Numbered from the stretch's first letter, positions 51,059 to 61,254 are shown. The stretch: 64,000 nucleotides of DNA from Halogeometricum limi (GCF_900115785.1 NZ_FOYS01000003.1:62001-126000); one strand, 5' to 3'. Notes: a model not told the origin generated them from the sequence alone. Translations and numbers: made by a program.

Positions 51059-51928
51059 TTATACGCTCTCGCTGTGCGGTGGCGGTAGGCACACGTCCGT
51101 CTCGGGATGGTCGCGCCGCCACGACCCCCACGTCGTGACCGTCGACGGACGGAAAACGAGGCGCGTGCCCGACGCCGGACCGCACACCGCCCGCGCGAGG
51201 AGTTGACTCCAGTAACTCCCCGTCGCGTCGTCGACGAGGACGAGGTTGCCGCTGTTTCGCACCGCGGCGTCGGCGTCGTTCAGCGACGCGCCGAACGCCC
51301 GTCCGTCGAGGACGCTCGCTTCGGTGTAGATTCGCGGCGGACGCCAGAGGTGACCGCTCACGCGGAACGTCGTCGGGCGTCCGGCGACGAGACGTTCGGC
51401 GACCATCCCGGAGCGACAGATGGGACAGTAGGTCACGAGGAGTGGGCCGCCGAACTCGTCGTTGACGACCTCGTGCCACCAGAGTATCGAGAGCGGATAC
51501 GCCCGCGCGTCGCCGCCGCGTTCGACGCCGACGACGACGCTATCGTCCGACAGGCCGCCGTCCGAGGGGTCCGTCGCTCCGCGCCCGCCGCCCGCGTCTC
51601 CCCTCGCCGTCGACCCGATTCGATACCGCTCGGCGACGCGGACCCCGCTCCAGTCTCGCGCGAACGCCGGAGCGACGATTGCGCGAATCCCCACGTCGTC
51701 GACGGGCGGGCGTTCGCACAGCGTCCTCGGGAAGCCGTTCTCGACGACTCCGTCGGGAGTTCCCGGCCCCCCTCCAGCCCCTGTTGCCGTCGACGCCGGA
51801 GACGCCTCACCCCGCGGGTCTTCCGCCGTCTCGGTGTCCGCCCGCGGGGCGGTACACCCGGCGAGTGCGCCGCCGACGCTGCCGACGGCGGCGAGAAGCC
51901 GTCGACGGCCGATACGCTGCGGAATCAC
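51059..51928 (-). CDS. DUF3179-domain lipoprotein
   Basis: A 289-residue exported protein. IGRRRLLAAVGSVGGALAGC is a Tat signal with lipobox. After an acidic Ala/Gly linker, the DUF3179 domain has ARAYPLSILWWHEVVNDEFG, LLVTYCPICRSGMVAERLV (C-P-x-C pair) and LVLVDDATGSYWSQLLARAV, then a tail. The family is widely conserved with unknown role; the CPxC could be a redox site. Fully open and in normal codon use. Confidence 0.88.
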   Translation of the reverse strand: MIPQRIGRRRLLAAVGSVGGALAGCTAPRADTETAEDPRGEASPASTATGAGGGPGTPDGVVENGFPRTLCERPPVDDVGIRAIVAPAFARDWSGVRVAERYRIGSTARGDAGGGRGATDPSDGGLSDDSVVVGVERGGDARAYPLSILWWHEVVNDEFGGPLLVTYCPICRSGMVAERLVAGRPTTFRVSGHLWRPPRIYTEASVLDGRAFGASLNDADAAVRNSGNLVLVDDATGSYWSQLLARAVCGPASGTRLVFRPSTVTTWGSWRRDHPETDVCLPPPHSESV

Positions 51929-52098
51929 GACGTGAGGTCGGAGGCGGCGGGAGAAGACGGTCGCGCGGCTGTGTGGAGTTCTCGCACGGTCAGAAGGGCG
52001 ACTCGGGCGTTAACTGCCTCGTCACACGGGGCTCGGTGGGGGTAACCCTCGTCACTGTCGCCCGTTCGACGGTAGACGGGGGCGACATTTCACGGTTG

Positions 52099-53388
52099 TC
52101 ATCGCCGCTCGCCGGACGTTCCACCGACCTCTTCGTCCCACGCCGCGTTCTCGGCGTGTTCGGCGGCGACCGACGCCACCGACTCGGCGTCGAGGAGGCC
52201 GTCCTCCGTCGCGAATCCGTCTACGTCCGCCGCGGGCACCCGTTCGAACGTCGGACAGTAGACGGCAATCTCCGCGCGGCCGTCGTACACCGCCTCGCGC
52301 GGGGACTCCTCGTCGCCGACGCCACCGTCGCCCGTCGGCCGAATCTTGTCGCGGGCGGCGACGACGTAGACGGGGACGCCCGCCTCCCTCGCGGCCAGTG
52401 CGAGCGCTCTCGTCCCCGTCTTGTTGACGACGCTCCCGTCCGGGTCGACGGCGTCGGCCCCGACGAGGGCGGCGTCGACGTCTCTCGACGCGAGTGCGGC
52501 CGGAAGCGCCGCCTCCGTCGTCAGCGTCACCCTCGCGTCCGTCTCTCTTGCCACCGTCTCCGCGACGGTGACTCCCTCCCGTTCCGGCCGCGACTCGCTG
52601 ACGACGACGTGCGTCGGGTCGAGTTCGCAGAGCGCAGTCGTGACCGTTCCGGACCGCGAGAGCGTCGCGACGGTATCTGCGCTGGCGTCCCGAAGTCGTC
52701 GGACGGCCGTTCGCGCCGCCTCGTCGTCGGCGTCGAACGCCGCGAGGAGTGCGAAGACGGCGGCCGTATCGACGGACTCCGGGTCTCGGCTTGCCGTCGA
52801 GAAGACGCGGTTCACCCGGTTCGCGACGGCGGCCATCCCCGGCCGCGCGTCGCGGAGTTCGCGCCCGACCGCCGCGACCGTCTCCCAGTCGTCGGCCTCG
52901 CAGGCGGCGTCTCTCAGGACTTCGAGCGCGCGAGCCGAAATCCACGCCGACCCGTGCGTCCGGTCCTCGCGCACGGTGTCGACCGTCGGCGCGACCCGTC
53001 GCCACGTCTCCCACAGTCGCGGGACGGTCCGTCGCTCCCGTATCACCGTCGGGTCCGCCCACTCGACGGCCGCGAGTTCGTCGCTCGCCGTCACCGTCCG
53101 CGACGACGACTCGAACAGGAACGGGTGGACGACGAACGGCGGTTCCGCGCCCTCTCGTCCCTCGACGTCGACTGTCTCGCCCGCGCGGACGAGTTCGACC
53201 GCCGACCCGTCGAGACCCGTCTCCTCGCGGAGTTCGCGCCACGCGTCCGACTCGGGGTTCTGGGGGTCGCTCTCGACGTACCCCGACACGCCCGCCCACC
53301 GGCCGGGATAGGTCCCGGCGTCGTCGCTCCGGCGCGCGAGGAGCAGTTCGCCGCGGTTTCTGACGAAGCAGGTGACGACGTGTTCCAT
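52099..53388 (-). CDS. NUDIX hydrolase fused to an eIF2B-like (ribose-bisphosphate isomerase-type) domain
   Basis: A 429-residue fusion. The NUDIX part (about 1-140) starts MEHVVTCFVRNRGELLLARRS and has the nudix box GYVESDPQNPESDAWRELRE then ETGL. The C-terminal part (about 150-400) is eIF2B-alpha/MtnA-like: VVVSESRPEREG, DAALVGADAVDPDGSVVNKT and VPVYVVAARDKIRP. Relatives act in translation initiation, methionine salvage or the archaeal AMP/ribose-1,5-bisphosphate route. No RuBisCO or AMP phosphorylase genes lie in the window. The fusion is conserved in haloarchaea as far as I recall. Start ATG 53388; divergent from the phosphodiesterase gene. Confidence 0.82.
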   Translation of the reverse strand: MEHVVTCFVRNRGELLLARRSDDAGTYPGRWAGVSGYVESDPQNPESDAWRELREETGLDGSAVELVRAGETVDVEGREGAEPPFVVHPFLFESSSRTVTASDELAAVEWADPTVIRERRTVPRLWETWRRVAPTVDTVREDRTHGSAWISARALEVLRDAACEADDWETVAAVGRELRDARPGMAAVANRVNRVFSTASRDPESVDTAAVFALLAAFDADDEAARTAVRRLRDASADTVATLSRSGTVTTALCELDPTHVVVSESRPEREGVTVAETVARETDARVTLTTEAALPAALASRDVDAALVGADAVDPDGSVVNKTGTRALALAAREAGVPVYVVAARDKIRPTGDGGVGDEESPREAVYDGRAEIAVYCPTFERVPAADVDGFATEDGLLDAESVASVAAEHAENAAWDEEVGGTSGERR

Positions 53389-53446
53389 ACCGCTCCCTAC
53401 TCGCTCGGGGATAACCGTTTTTGCGCCGACGGGAGTACGCTCTCGT
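53389..53446. promoter_or_regulatory. Short divergent promoter region
   Basis: 58 bases hold promoters for both directions: on the plus strand CCGTTTTT at 53415-53422 before ATG 53447, on the minus strand GGTTATCC near 53410-53417 before ATG 53388. The two overlap, so expression of the genes may be linked. Confidence 0.5.
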
Positions 53447-53953
53447 ATGTCCGTGGAACTCGCCGTCGTCAGCGACACGCACGTCCCCTCCCGCGCCGCG
53501 GAGATTCCCGAGTGGGTCGAGACGCGGATTCGCGCGGCCGACCACGTCGTCCACGCGGGCGACTTCGACTCCGCGGCGGCGTACGACCGCGTCGTCGAAC
53601 TCGCGGGCGGGGCCGACAACCTCACCGCCGTCGTCGGCAACATCGACCCGCGGACGTTCGACCTCCCGGTGACGGCGACGCTGTCGGTCGAAGACGTGCA
53701 GTTCGTCGTCACCCACGGTTCGGGGTCCAGAGAGGGCTATCACGAACGCGTCGCCGCGACGGTCCAAGAGGAGGGCGGAGAGAACGCCGTCGGCATCTCC
53801 GGGCACACTCACGAACCGGCGGACGAGTACGTTGCGGGCGTCCGTCTCCTCAATCCGGGGAGTGCGACGGGCGCGGACCCGGCGTCCGAGACGACGATGT
53901 ACACCATCGTCGTCGACGGGGCGGACCTGACGGTGACGCTCCACCGCGAGTGA
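53447..53953 (+). CDS. YfcE/MJ0936-like metallophosphoesterase
   Basis: A 168-residue calcineurin-like phosphodiesterase. Metal ligands: D/H in VVSDTHVPSR, D in HVVHAGDFDS, N in AVVGNIDPRT, H in FVVTHGSGSRE and H-x-H in ISGHTHEPAD. All present. Small single-domain members are phosphodiesterases with unclear natural substrate. LLNPGSATG is the last family motif. ATG 53447 follows the TATA-like box in the divergent promoter region. Confidence 0.92.
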   Translation: MSVELAVVSDTHVPSRAAEIPEWVETRIRAADHVVHAGDFDSAAAYDRVVELAGGADNLTAVVGNIDPRTFDLPVTATLSVEDVQFVVTHGSGSREGYHERVAATVQEEGGENAVGISGHTHEPADEYVAGVRLLNPGSATGADPASETTMYTIVVDGADLTVTLHRE

Positions 53954-54020
53954 CGCCGACCGGTCGCCGTGCCTTTCCGTCCCGATGGGAGAAGGCGGTG
54001 TTACTCGTCGGCATCTGTCC

Positions 54021-54029
54021 GCTTTTTAC
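54021..54029 (+). promoter_or_regulatory. TATA-like box of the cofE gene
   Basis: GCTTTTTAC 24-32 bases before ATG 54053; leaderless. Confidence 0.55.
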
Positions 54030-54052
54030 CCGTCCGGACCCGAGCGACGAGC

Positions 54053-54805
54053 ATGCAACTGTTCGCCGTTCCCGACGTGCCGGAGATACGGCCGGGAGAC
54101 GACCTCGCGGCCGTCGTCCGCGACCGAGTGGACCTCCGCGAGGACGACGTGGTGTGCGTCGCCTCGACGGTCGTCTCGAAGGCCGAGGGCCGCCTGTTCG
54201 ACCTCGAAGACTTCCCGGCGGGGCCGCGCGCCCGCGAGATAGCGCAGACTCTCGAAGCCGCCACCGGCGAGGAGAAGGACCCGCGGTTCGCGCAGGCCGT
54301 CCTCGAAGAGAGCGTCGACCTGCTGATGGAATCGCCGTTCTTGTTGACCGAGACCCGGTTCGGCCACGTCGGCGTCAACGCCGGTATCGACCGCTCGAAC
54401 GTCCCCGACCACGACCTGCTTCTCCTCCCGAAGCGACCGTCCGAGAGCGCCGAGCGGATTCGCTCGGAACTCCCCGCCGACCGCGTCGTCGTCACCGACA
54501 CCTGCGGGCGACCGTTCCGCCACGGCCAACGCGGCGTCGCCATCGGGTGGGCCGGGATGCACGCGTCGCGCGACTGGCGCGGCGAGACCGACCGCGACGG
54601 GCGCGAACTCGGCGTCACGGTGGAGAACGTCGTCGACGAACTCGCCGCCGCGGCGAACCTCCTCACCGGCGAGGGCGACGGCGGGACGCCCGTCGTCGTC
54701 GTCCGCGACTTCGAGTGGGGCGACCACGCCGGCAGCGACAACCACTACCGAGAGCTAGCCGGCGACTTCGTTCGGCAGGCTATCCGGGGGTGGCAGTATG
54801 AGTGA
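54053..54805 (+). CDS. cofE: Coenzyme F420:L-glutamate ligase
   Basis: A 250-residue GTP-dependent ligase that adds glutamates to coenzyme F420. MQLFAVPDVPEIRPGDDLAA starts it, VCVASTVVSKAEGRLFDLED is the GTP/metal part, and DTCGRPFRHGQRGVAIGWAG with NVVDELAAAANLLTGE match CofE. Its 3' end overlaps the mer gene by 8 bases, so F420 maturation and an F420-dependent enzyme are translated together. Haloarchaea make F420, although not for methane. Confidence 0.95.
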   Translation: MQLFAVPDVPEIRPGDDLAAVVRDRVDLREDDVVCVASTVVSKAEGRLFDLEDFPAGPRAREIAQTLEAATGEEKDPRFAQAVLEESVDLLMESPFLLTETRFGHVGVNAGIDRSNVPDHDLLLLPKRPSESAERIRSELPADRVVVTDTCGRPFRHGQRGVAIGWAGMHASRDWRGETDRDGRELGVTVENVVDELAAAANLLTGEGDGGTPVVVVRDFEWGDHAGSDNHYRELAGDFVRQAIRGWQYE

Positions 54806-55820
54806 TGGAGACGGGTCCGGCGACCCGACGCTCGGCGTCGAACTCACGCCCGAACACCCCGTCCCCGAGGTGGTCGAACGCGGCGTCGCCGCCGAGAAAG
54901 CGGGCTACGACACGGCGTTCGTCTCCTGTCACTACAACAACCGCGACCCGTTCGCCGTCCTCTCGCATCTCGCGAGCGAGACGGAGGACCTCCGCCTCGG
55001 CCCCGGCGTCGCCAACCCCTACGAGATGCACCCCGTCACGCTCGCGGCCAAGACGGCAACCGTCGCCGAACTCTCGGGGGGACGCGCCGTCTTCGGCATC
55101 GGCCCCGGCGACCCCTCGACGCTCGCGAACCTCGGCCTCTCGGACGAACGCGGGCTTCGCTCCGTCCTGGAGGCGTTCAAGGTCGCCCAGCGCATCTGGG
55201 ACGGCGAACGCGTCAGTCACGACGGGACGTTCGAGGCGACGGACGCGGGCGTGAACTTCGACGTGCCGGGCGAGATTCCCGTCTACGTCGGCGGCGAAGG
55301 GCCGCACATGTGCCGAATGGCGGGCAAACACGCCGACGGCTTGCTGTTCAACGGCTCTCACCCCGACGACCTGTCGTGGGCCAGAGACAGAGTCGCGGAG
55401 GGCGTCGCGGACAGACCCGACGAACGCGGCGACTTCGAACTGCTCGCGTACGCCAGCGTCAGTATCGGCGACGACCGCGAGGAGGCACGAGAGGCGGCAC
55501 GGCCGCCCGTGGCGTTCATCGCCGCCGGTGCGGCCCCGCCGGTGCTCGACAGACACGGCGTAGACCGGTCGGTGGCGAGCGACATCGGCGAGAAAATCTC
55601 CGCGGGCGAGTTCTCCGAGGCGTTCGGCCTCGTGACGCCCGCGATGGTGGACGCGTTCTCCATGGCGGGAACCGAAGACGAGGTGACGGAGCGGATGGCC
55701 GGCGTGTTGGAACACGCCGACGGCGTCGTCGTCGGTTCTCCGCTCGGACCGGACCCCGACGAGGCGATTACGCTCGCCGCCGACGCGATGCGTCGGGCGC
55801 GCTCGAACCCATCCCGGTGA
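54798..55820 (+). CDS. mer: F420-dependent methylene-tetrahydromethanopterin reductase-like (luciferase family)
   Basis: A 340-residue TIM-barrel of the bacterial luciferase-like, F420-dependent family. LGVELTPEHPVPEVVERGVAAEKAGYDTAFV (read in two parts), RLGPGVANPYEMHPVTLA, FGIGPGDPSTLANLGL and PVYVGGEGPHMCRMAGKHAD follow Mer. In haloarchaea Mer is thought to act on folate-type C1 carriers rather than methanopterin. Coupled to cofE. Its last 53 bases overlap a membrane protein gene on the other strand. Confidence 0.9.
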   Translation: MSDGDGSGDPTLGVELTPEHPVPEVVERGVAAEKAGYDTAFVSCHYNNRDPFAVLSHLASETEDLRLGPGVANPYEMHPVTLAAKTATVAELSGGRAVFGIGPGDPSTLANLGLSDERGLRSVLEAFKVAQRIWDGERVSHDGTFEATDAGVNFDVPGEIPVYVGGEGPHMCRMAGKHADGLLFNGSHPDDLSWARDRVAEGVADRPDERGDFELLAYASVSIGDDREEAREAARPPVAFIAAGAAPPVLDRHGVDRSVASDIGEKISAGEFSEAFGLVTPAMVDAFSMAGTEDEVTERMAGVLEHADGVVVGSPLGPDPDEAITLAADAMRRARSNPSR

Positions 55821-56010
55821 GGCCGTTCAGGGCCGCGCCGAGGACGAGATAGCCGAAGACGAGACTGGAGACGGTGACGAACGCGGCACCGAACAGGAAC
55901 GAGACGGCGGTGAGGGGGTCGACGCCGAGGAACACGTCTCCGACGAACGTCACCACGAGTTCGAGGACGCTCACGAGTAACTCCACGACGAAGTCGATGA
56001 TGCTGACCAT
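55768..56010 (-). CDS. Small membrane protein overlapping mer
   Basis: An 80-residue protein from ATG 56010: MVSIIDFVVELLVSVLELVV as one segment, DVFLGVDPLTAVSFLFGAAFV as a turn and second, VSSLVFGYLVLGAALNGLTG as third. It overlaps the last 53 bases of mer on the opposite strand, which is unusual but common enough in compact archaeal genomes. No family is recognised. The tail DASRRRRA lies wholly within the overlap. Confidence 0.6.
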   Translation of the reverse strand: MVSIIDFVVELLVSVLELVVTFVGDVFLGVDPLTAVSFLFGAAFVTVSSLVFGYLVLGAALNGLTGMGSSAPDASRRRRA

Positions 56011-56154
56011 GATTTCCGTTCGGAACCCCCGTACTTGTGTGTTGATATCGTCCCGGAAACGGTCCACCACGGACCACTCGAACGCCGTCGCGCAGTCGTC
56101 TCTTCGACGACCCGCGGACGCTCCGTTCGCTTTCGGCGCGCGGTCGGTACGGCT

Positions 56155-56529
56155 ATGCACGACGAGACGAACCGATGGAACGTGACGACAGACCGCTCGC
56201 TGGACGAGTTCCTCGCTGGCGACGACTCCGACGAGGCGGACGAGACGGACGAGACGCCAGACTCCGACGACGGAGCGGAGACAGAGCTAGCTGACACCGA
56301 CGAGGAGGAACCGGTCACCGACGAGGAGGAGTCGCTCTCCGACGAGGAGACGCCGGCCATCGAACGCGACACGGCCACGGAACCGGTCGACCCCGAAACA
56401 GTCGCTCCCGCCGTCGGCACCTACCGCTTCGACCCAGACGGCGTCGACTGCCCTCGCTGCGGCGAGACGGTCGACAGACTCTGGTTAGACGACGACGAGC
56501 AGGTGTGCAAAGACTGCAAAGACTGGTAG
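56155..56529 (+). CDS. Acidic protein with C-terminal zinc ribbon
   Basis: A 124-residue protein: about 85 residues of Asp/Glu/Thr-rich, disordered sequence (LDEFLAGDDSDEADETDETP) followed by a zinc ribbon, DCPRCGETVDRLWLDDDEQ with VCKDCKDW (C-x2-C ... C-x2-C). I recall this as a haloarchaeal DUF (7573-like); the role is unknown, possibly nucleic-acid or protein binding. One base separates its stop from the mutL stop. Confidence 0.72.
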   Translation: MHDETNRWNVTTDRSLDEFLAGDDSDEADETDETPDSDDGAETELADTDEEEPVTDEEESLSDEETPAIERDTATEPVDPETVAPAVGTYRFDPDGVDCPRCGETVDRLWLDDDEQVCKDCKDW

Positions 56530-58245
56530 TCAGTCCATCCGCGTCGCTCGCCGTTCGAAGCCGCGGACGAACGCCTCTTCTCCGATAGACAGCACCGTCG
56601 GCCGCCCGTGCGGGCAGGCGTAGGGCCGTTCGCACTCGCCGAGTCGGTCGACGAGTCGCGTCGCCTCCTCGATGCTCAGTTCGTCGCCCGCCTTCAGCGA
56701 CGGGTGACACGCCAGGTCCTTCAACAGGCGATCGACGGCGTCGTCGGACGATTTTCCGCCTCGAAGTGCGTCGAGTGCGTCGCGGACGCTCTCCGGGGTG
56801 GCGGCCCGGCCCATCGGGGCGGGCACCGCGCGGACGCGAACCGCCGCCCCGCCGAACGACTCGACTGCGTACCCGAGACGGTCGAGTTCGTCGCCCCACT
56901 CGTCTGCCGTGGCGGCCTGCGCGGGCGAGAGCGAGACGGTCGCCGGCGGGTCCACGTCGACCGACTCGACCGGGACTTCGGTCTCCCCGTTCGTCGCCGC
57001 CCGGAGGCGTTCGTAGTTCACGCGTTCGTGCGCGGCGTGTTGGTCGACGACGAGCAACTCGTCGTCGGCCTCACAGAGCACGTAGAGGTCGCGGAACTGA
57101 CCGATGACGCGGACGCCGGCGAACCGCGACTCCGTATCGGCGGGTTCGAGCGTCGAGTCGAGGTCCATCGCCACTTCGGCCGCCCGGCGCAGGTCGGCCG
57201 TCGAGAGGGCGTCGTGGACCGCTTCGCGGACGACGCGTTCGATTTCGCGTCGCCCACGGAGTCGAACCTCGCGCTTGGCCGGGTGGACGTTGTGGTCGCA
57301 CCACGACGGCGGGAGCGACACGCAGACGACGGCGACGGGCGCGCGGCCGTCGGGCAGGAGTTCGCCGTAGCCCGCGACGACGGCGCGGCGGAGCGTCTCG
57401 GAGGGGAACGCCCGGCCGTTCACCGCGGTGTAGACGTGGTCGCGGCGGGCGCGGGTGACCGACGGGTGCGCCAGCAGTCCCTCGACGCGAACCGTGGCCG
57501 TCTCGCCGTCGTCGTCGACCGGTTGTTCGGCCGTGAACGTCGAACTCCGGCCGGCCACGTCGCGGTCGTAGACGCCCAAGACGGCGTCAGCGTAGTCGCC
57601 GCTCCCGGACGTCGAGAACACCTCGCGGCCGCCTCGTCCGTTCGCCGCCCCCGCGTCGTCCGTCTCGTGGACGAGCGAGAACGCCACGTCGGGACGGGCG
57701 AGCGCGTATCTGGAGACGGCGTCCGAGATGCGGGCGAACTCCGCGCGGGTGGACGCGAGCGAGCGCTTTCGGGCGGGCATCTCCGCGAACAGGTCGCGGA
57801 CTTCCACCGTCGTCCCCTGCGCGCGCCCGGCGGGTTCGACGCGTTTCTCGGGCCCGACGGTGACGCGCGTCCCCCGCGCGCCGCCGTCGTTCGTCACGAG
57901 TTCGAGCGTTCCGGCGGCGGCGATGCTCGGCAGTGCTTCGCCGCGGAAGCCGAGCGTCGAGACGGTCTGGAGTTCGGCGTGGTCGTCGAGTTTGCTCGTC
58001 GTGTGTCGCTCGACGGCGAGTGCCGCGTCCGCCTCGGACATCCCGCGGCCGTCGTCGCGGACACGGAGCAGTCGCGTCCCGTCGCCGCCGACGGTCACCC
58101 GCACGCGAGTCGCGCCCGCGTCGAGGGCGTTCTCGACGAGTTCGACCACCACGTCCTCGGGACGGGTGACCACCTCGCCGGCCGCGATGCTCGCAACCGT
58201 CTCCTCGTCCAGCGCGCGAACCCGGTTCTCAGTCTCCGTCGTCAA
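56530..58245 (-). CDS. mutL: DNA mismatch repair protein MutL
   Basis: A 571-residue MutL. The GHKL ATPase has [30 protein letters not shown] and [12 protein letters not shown]; the C-terminal endonuclease motif D-Q-H-A-x2-E-x4-E is intact ([14 protein letters not shown]), and [11 protein letters not shown] is the zinc/regulatory CPHGRP motif. So this is a nicking MutL, as in organisms without MutH. It starts with TTG 58245, 17 bases inside the end of mutS, the coupled order mutS-mutL; no later plausible start keeps the ATPase N-terminus. Confidence 0.95.
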   Translation of the reverse strand: MTTETENRVRALDEETVASIAAGEVVTRPEDVVVELVENALDAGATRVRVTVGGDGTRLLRVRDDGRGMSEADAALAVERHTTSKLDDHAELQTVSTLGFRGEALPSIAAAGTLELVTNDGGARGTRVTVGPEKRVEPAGRAQGTTVEVRDLFAEMPARKRSLASTRAEFARISDAVSRYALARPDVAFSLVHETDDAGAANGRGGREVFSTSGSGDYADAVLGVYDRDVAGRSSTFTAEQPVDDDGETATVRVEGLLAHPSVTRARRDHVYTAVNGRAFPSETLRRAVVAGYGELLPDGRAPVAVVCVSLPPSWCDHNVHPAKREVRLRGRREIERVVREAVHDALSTADLRRAAEVAMDLDSTLEPADTESRFAGVRVIGQFRDLYVLCEADDELLVVDQHAAHERVNYERLRAATNGETEVPVESVDVDPPATVSLSPAQAATADEWGDELDRLGYAVESFGGAAVRVRAVPAPMGRAATPESVRDALDALRGGKSSDDAVDRLLKDLACHPSLKAGDELSIEEATRLVDRLGECERPYACPHGRPTVLSIGEEAFVRGFERRATRMD

Positions 58246-61006
58246 GTCTCTGTCTCAGTCGGTCGAGGGTGTTCAGGGCCTCCAACGGCGTCGTGCCGGC
58301 CACGTCGAGCGAGCGTATCTCGTCCAGTATCTCCCGCTCGGTGGCCGTCGTCTCGCCGCGTCCGTCGTCGGGTTCGATGCCGTCGACGTAGGCGGCGAGC
58401 GTTCCGTCCGGCGAGTCGTCGTCTCGCGGTTCCGCGCCGTCGTCGGTCCGTCCGTTCGTGCGCAGTTGGTTCTCGGCGTGCGTATCGCTTTCGCCGTCTG
58501 TCGGTGTCGTCGCCGCGTCCGAAGTCGTCCCCGAATCCGACTCGCTCTCCCCAATGAACTCGCGGGCGCGGTCGACCACGGCGTCCGGCACGCCCGCCAA
58601 CTGCGCCACTTCGACGCCGTACGAGGAGGAGGAGGCCCCGTCGGCGACGCGGTGGAGGAACGTCACTTCCGGTTCTTCGCCCTCGCGTTCCGTCTTCTCG
58701 ACGGTGAAGTGGAGGTTGAACGCGTTCGGGAGCGACTCGCCGAGTGCGGTCAGGTCGTGGTAGTGAGTCGCAAAGAGCGTCGTCGCGCCCACCTCGTCGT
58801 GGACGAACTCCGTCGTCGCGCGAGCGATGGCGAGGCCGTCCGTCGTCGAGGTGCCGCGGCCCACCTCGTCTAAGAGCACGAGCGAATCCTCGGTGGCGTC
58901 GTGGAGGATGTCGGTCAACTCGGCCATCTCCCGCATGAACGTCGACTGCCCGCCCGCGATGTCGTCGGACGCGCCGACGCGGGTGAAGATACGGTCGAGA
59001 ATCGGCAGGTGCGCCTCGCGCGCCGGGACGAAACTCCCCGCCTGCGCGAGGATGCAGACGAGAGCGACCTGTCGCATGTAGGTGGACTTCCCGCTCATGT
59101 TCGGCCCGGTGACGACGGCGACGTGACCCGCCGAGAAGTCCGCGGGGTTCGGGACGAACTCGTCCTGTGTCCGTTCGACGACGGGGTGTCGACCCGCCTC
59201 GATTCGCACCGCGTCGGCACCCATCTCCGGGCGGACGTAGTCGTGTCCGGCGGCGACGGCGGCGAACGCCGTCAGCACGTCCAGCGTCGCCAGCGACTCG
59301 GCGACCGACTGCAACCGCTCGACTTCCTCGGCGACGGACGCGCGGACGCGGGTGAACACCTCGTACTCCAGGGCGTCCGCCCGTTCGGCGGCGGAGAGAA
59401 TCTCGTCCTCGCGGCGCTTCAGTTCCGGCGTGTAGAACCGCTCTGAGTTCTTCAGCGTCTGTCGCCGCGTGTAGTCGTCCGGCACCCGGTCGAGGTTCGG
59501 GTTCGTCACCTCGATGTAGTAGCCGTGGACCTGATTGTAGCCCACGTCCAGCGAGTCGATACCCGTCCGGTCGCGCTCTCTCTCCTCTAACTCCGCCACC
59601 CACTCGCGCCCCTCGCGTTCGGTGGCGCGCACGTCGTCTAACTCCGCGTCGAACCCCTCGCGAATCACGTCGCCCTCCGTAATCTCCTGCGGCGGGTCCG
59701 GTCGAATCGCGTCGTCGACGAGTTCGCGCACGTCGGCGAGTTCGTCCAGCGAGTCGCGCAGGTCGCAGAGCGTCTCCGTCTCCACGTCCGAGAGCGCCGC
59801 CTTCACCTCGGGGACGGCGTCCAACGTCGTTTTCAGCGCTCGGAGGTCACGGGCGTTCGCTCGTTCGCGAGAAACCCGCGAGACGAGTCGTTCGAGGTCG
59901 TAGACGGTCGAGAGGTGGTCTCTGAGCGTCTCCCGGGCGAGCGGTCGGTCGAGCAGTTCGCCGACGGCGTCGTGGCGGCGGCGAATCTCCCCCTCGTCGA
60001 CGGACGGGCGGCGAAGCCACGCCGTCAGGCGGCGACGGCCGAGGGCGCACGCCGTCTCGTCCACGACGTCCACGAGGGTGTGTCCGCCGCTCGGACTCCG
60101 CGAGTCGAACAGTTCGAGGCTCCGAATCGCCGTCGCGTCGAGTCTGAGCGACCGGTCGGGGTCGTAGCGCCGAACCCGAGAGACGTACGAGAGGGGGCCG
60201 TCGTCGCCCTGCGTGTACTCCGCGTACGCGAGAAGGCCGCCGACTGCCCGCAGTTCGACCCCGTTCGGGACGACGGCGTCGGGCGCGGAGACGTACCTCG
60301 ACAGCGTCTCCCGGGCCGCGTCGAGGGCGAAGTCGCTCCCGTCGGCGTCGGTCACCATCACCTCGTACTCGGGGTCGAAGTCCGGCGCGTCGGGGGCGAC
60401 GAGGAGTTCCGCGGGCGCGAGTCGGTCCACCTCCTCGCGAATCTGGTGGTCGGACCCACTCGTCACCTGACACTCCCCGGTGGAGACGTCCACCGTCGCG
60501 AGAGCCGCCTCCTCGCCGGACCCGGCGACGGCACCCAGATACGTCGCCGTCGCGTCCGTGAGCAGTTCGTCGTCGACGACGGTCCCCGGCGTGATGACCT
60601 GCGTCACCGCTCTGTCCACCAGCCCCGACGCCTCCGAGGCGTCCTCGACTTGGTCGGCGACGGCGACGCGATATCCGGATTCGAGGAGGGCTTCGAGGTA
60701 CGACGCGGCGTTGTCGATGGGGATGCCCGCCATCGGGTACGTCCCCGTCGAGTCCTCGCGCTTCGTCAGCGTCACCTCACAGACGCGCGCCATCTCCTCG
60801 GCCGCCTCGCAGAACGCCTCGTAGAAGTCGCCGACCTGGAAGACGACGAGTGCGTCGGGGTGGGCCTCGCAGAGTTCGAGATACTGCGAGAGCATCGGCG
60901 TGAGTTCCTCGCGGGCCGCGAGCATCTGTTCGGGCGGCCCCTCGGGTCGGAGTGCGTCTCCGTCCGACGCACACTCGTCCGTTTCCGTCCCGTCCGCGTG
61001 GTTCAT
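58229..61006 (-). CDS. mutS: DNA mismatch repair protein MutS1
   Basis: A 925-residue mismatch-recognition ATPase. The mismatch motif is VGDFYEAF (F-x-E), with [18 protein letters not shown] behind it. Walker [21 protein letters not shown] is near residue 633, followed by [20 protein letters not shown] and [12 protein letters not shown]; the clamp and lever region precedes it. ATG 61006 is chosen. A polar region of about 85 residues (Ser/Asp/Thr rich) lies between the ATPase and the C-terminal helical end, longer than in bacteria. Overlaps mutL, and both belong to one unit. Confidence 0.96.
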   Translation of the reverse strand: MNHADGTETDECASDGDALRPEGPPEQMLAAREELTPMLSQYLELCEAHPDALVVFQVGDFYEAFCEAAEEMARVCEVTLTKREDSTGTYPMAGIPIDNAASYLEALLESGYRVAVADQVEDASEASGLVDRAVTQVITPGTVVDDELLTDATATYLGAVAGSGEEAALATVDVSTGECQVTSGSDHQIREEVDRLAPAELLVAPDAPDFDPEYEVMVTDADGSDFALDAARETLSRYVSAPDAVVPNGVELRAVGGLLAYAEYTQGDDGPLSYVSRVRRYDPDRSLRLDATAIRSLELFDSRSPSGGHTLVDVVDETACALGRRRLTAWLRRPSVDEGEIRRRHDAVGELLDRPLARETLRDHLSTVYDLERLVSRVSRERANARDLRALKTTLDAVPEVKAALSDVETETLCDLRDSLDELADVRELVDDAIRPDPPQEITEGDVIREGFDAELDDVRATEREGREWVAELEERERDRTGIDSLDVGYNQVHGYYIEVTNPNLDRVPDDYTRRQTLKNSERFYTPELKRREDEILSAAERADALEYEVFTRVRASVAEEVERLQSVAESLATLDVLTAFAAVAAGHDYVRPEMGADAVRIEAGRHPVVERTQDEFVPNPADFSAGHVAVVTGPNMSGKSTYMRQVALVCILAQAGSFVPAREAHLPILDRIFTRVGASDDIAGGQSTFMREMAELTDILHDATEDSLVLLDEVGRGTSTTDGLAIARATTEFVHDEVGATTLFATHYHDLTALGESLPNAFNLHFTVEKTEREGEEPEVTFLHRVADGASSSSYGVEVAQLAGVPDAVVDRAREFIGESESDSGTTSDAATTPTDGESDTHAENQLRTNGRTDDGAEPRDDDSPDGTLAAYVDGIEPDDGRGETTATEREILDEIRSLDVAGTTPLEALNTLDRLRQRLDDGD

Positions 61007-61254
61007 GCTCGGTAGACGGCGGCGGACGGACAAAAACGGACGGGAACCACAGACGCCGACGCCGCGCGACGTATCGGGACGGAGCCACGAACCGACGACC
61101 GCCCGACGGCGGTCGGATGTTCGGAGTGCCCCTACCCCGCAAAGTTACGTGTGCCGGGGCCGTACCTACGGACTGTGTGCGTGCGAACTGTTCACATCCG
61201 CTCCGCGCCGGAACGAGAGTTCCGCCGCCGGTTCGTACGCCTTCTCCCTGATAC

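Noticed and set aside
51679-54801. A 1040-codon open frame on the plus strand
   Set aside because: It runs antisense to the NUDIX-eIF2B gene, then through the phosphodiesterase and cofE in another frame; the composition is Arg-rich shadow and no domain is recognised.
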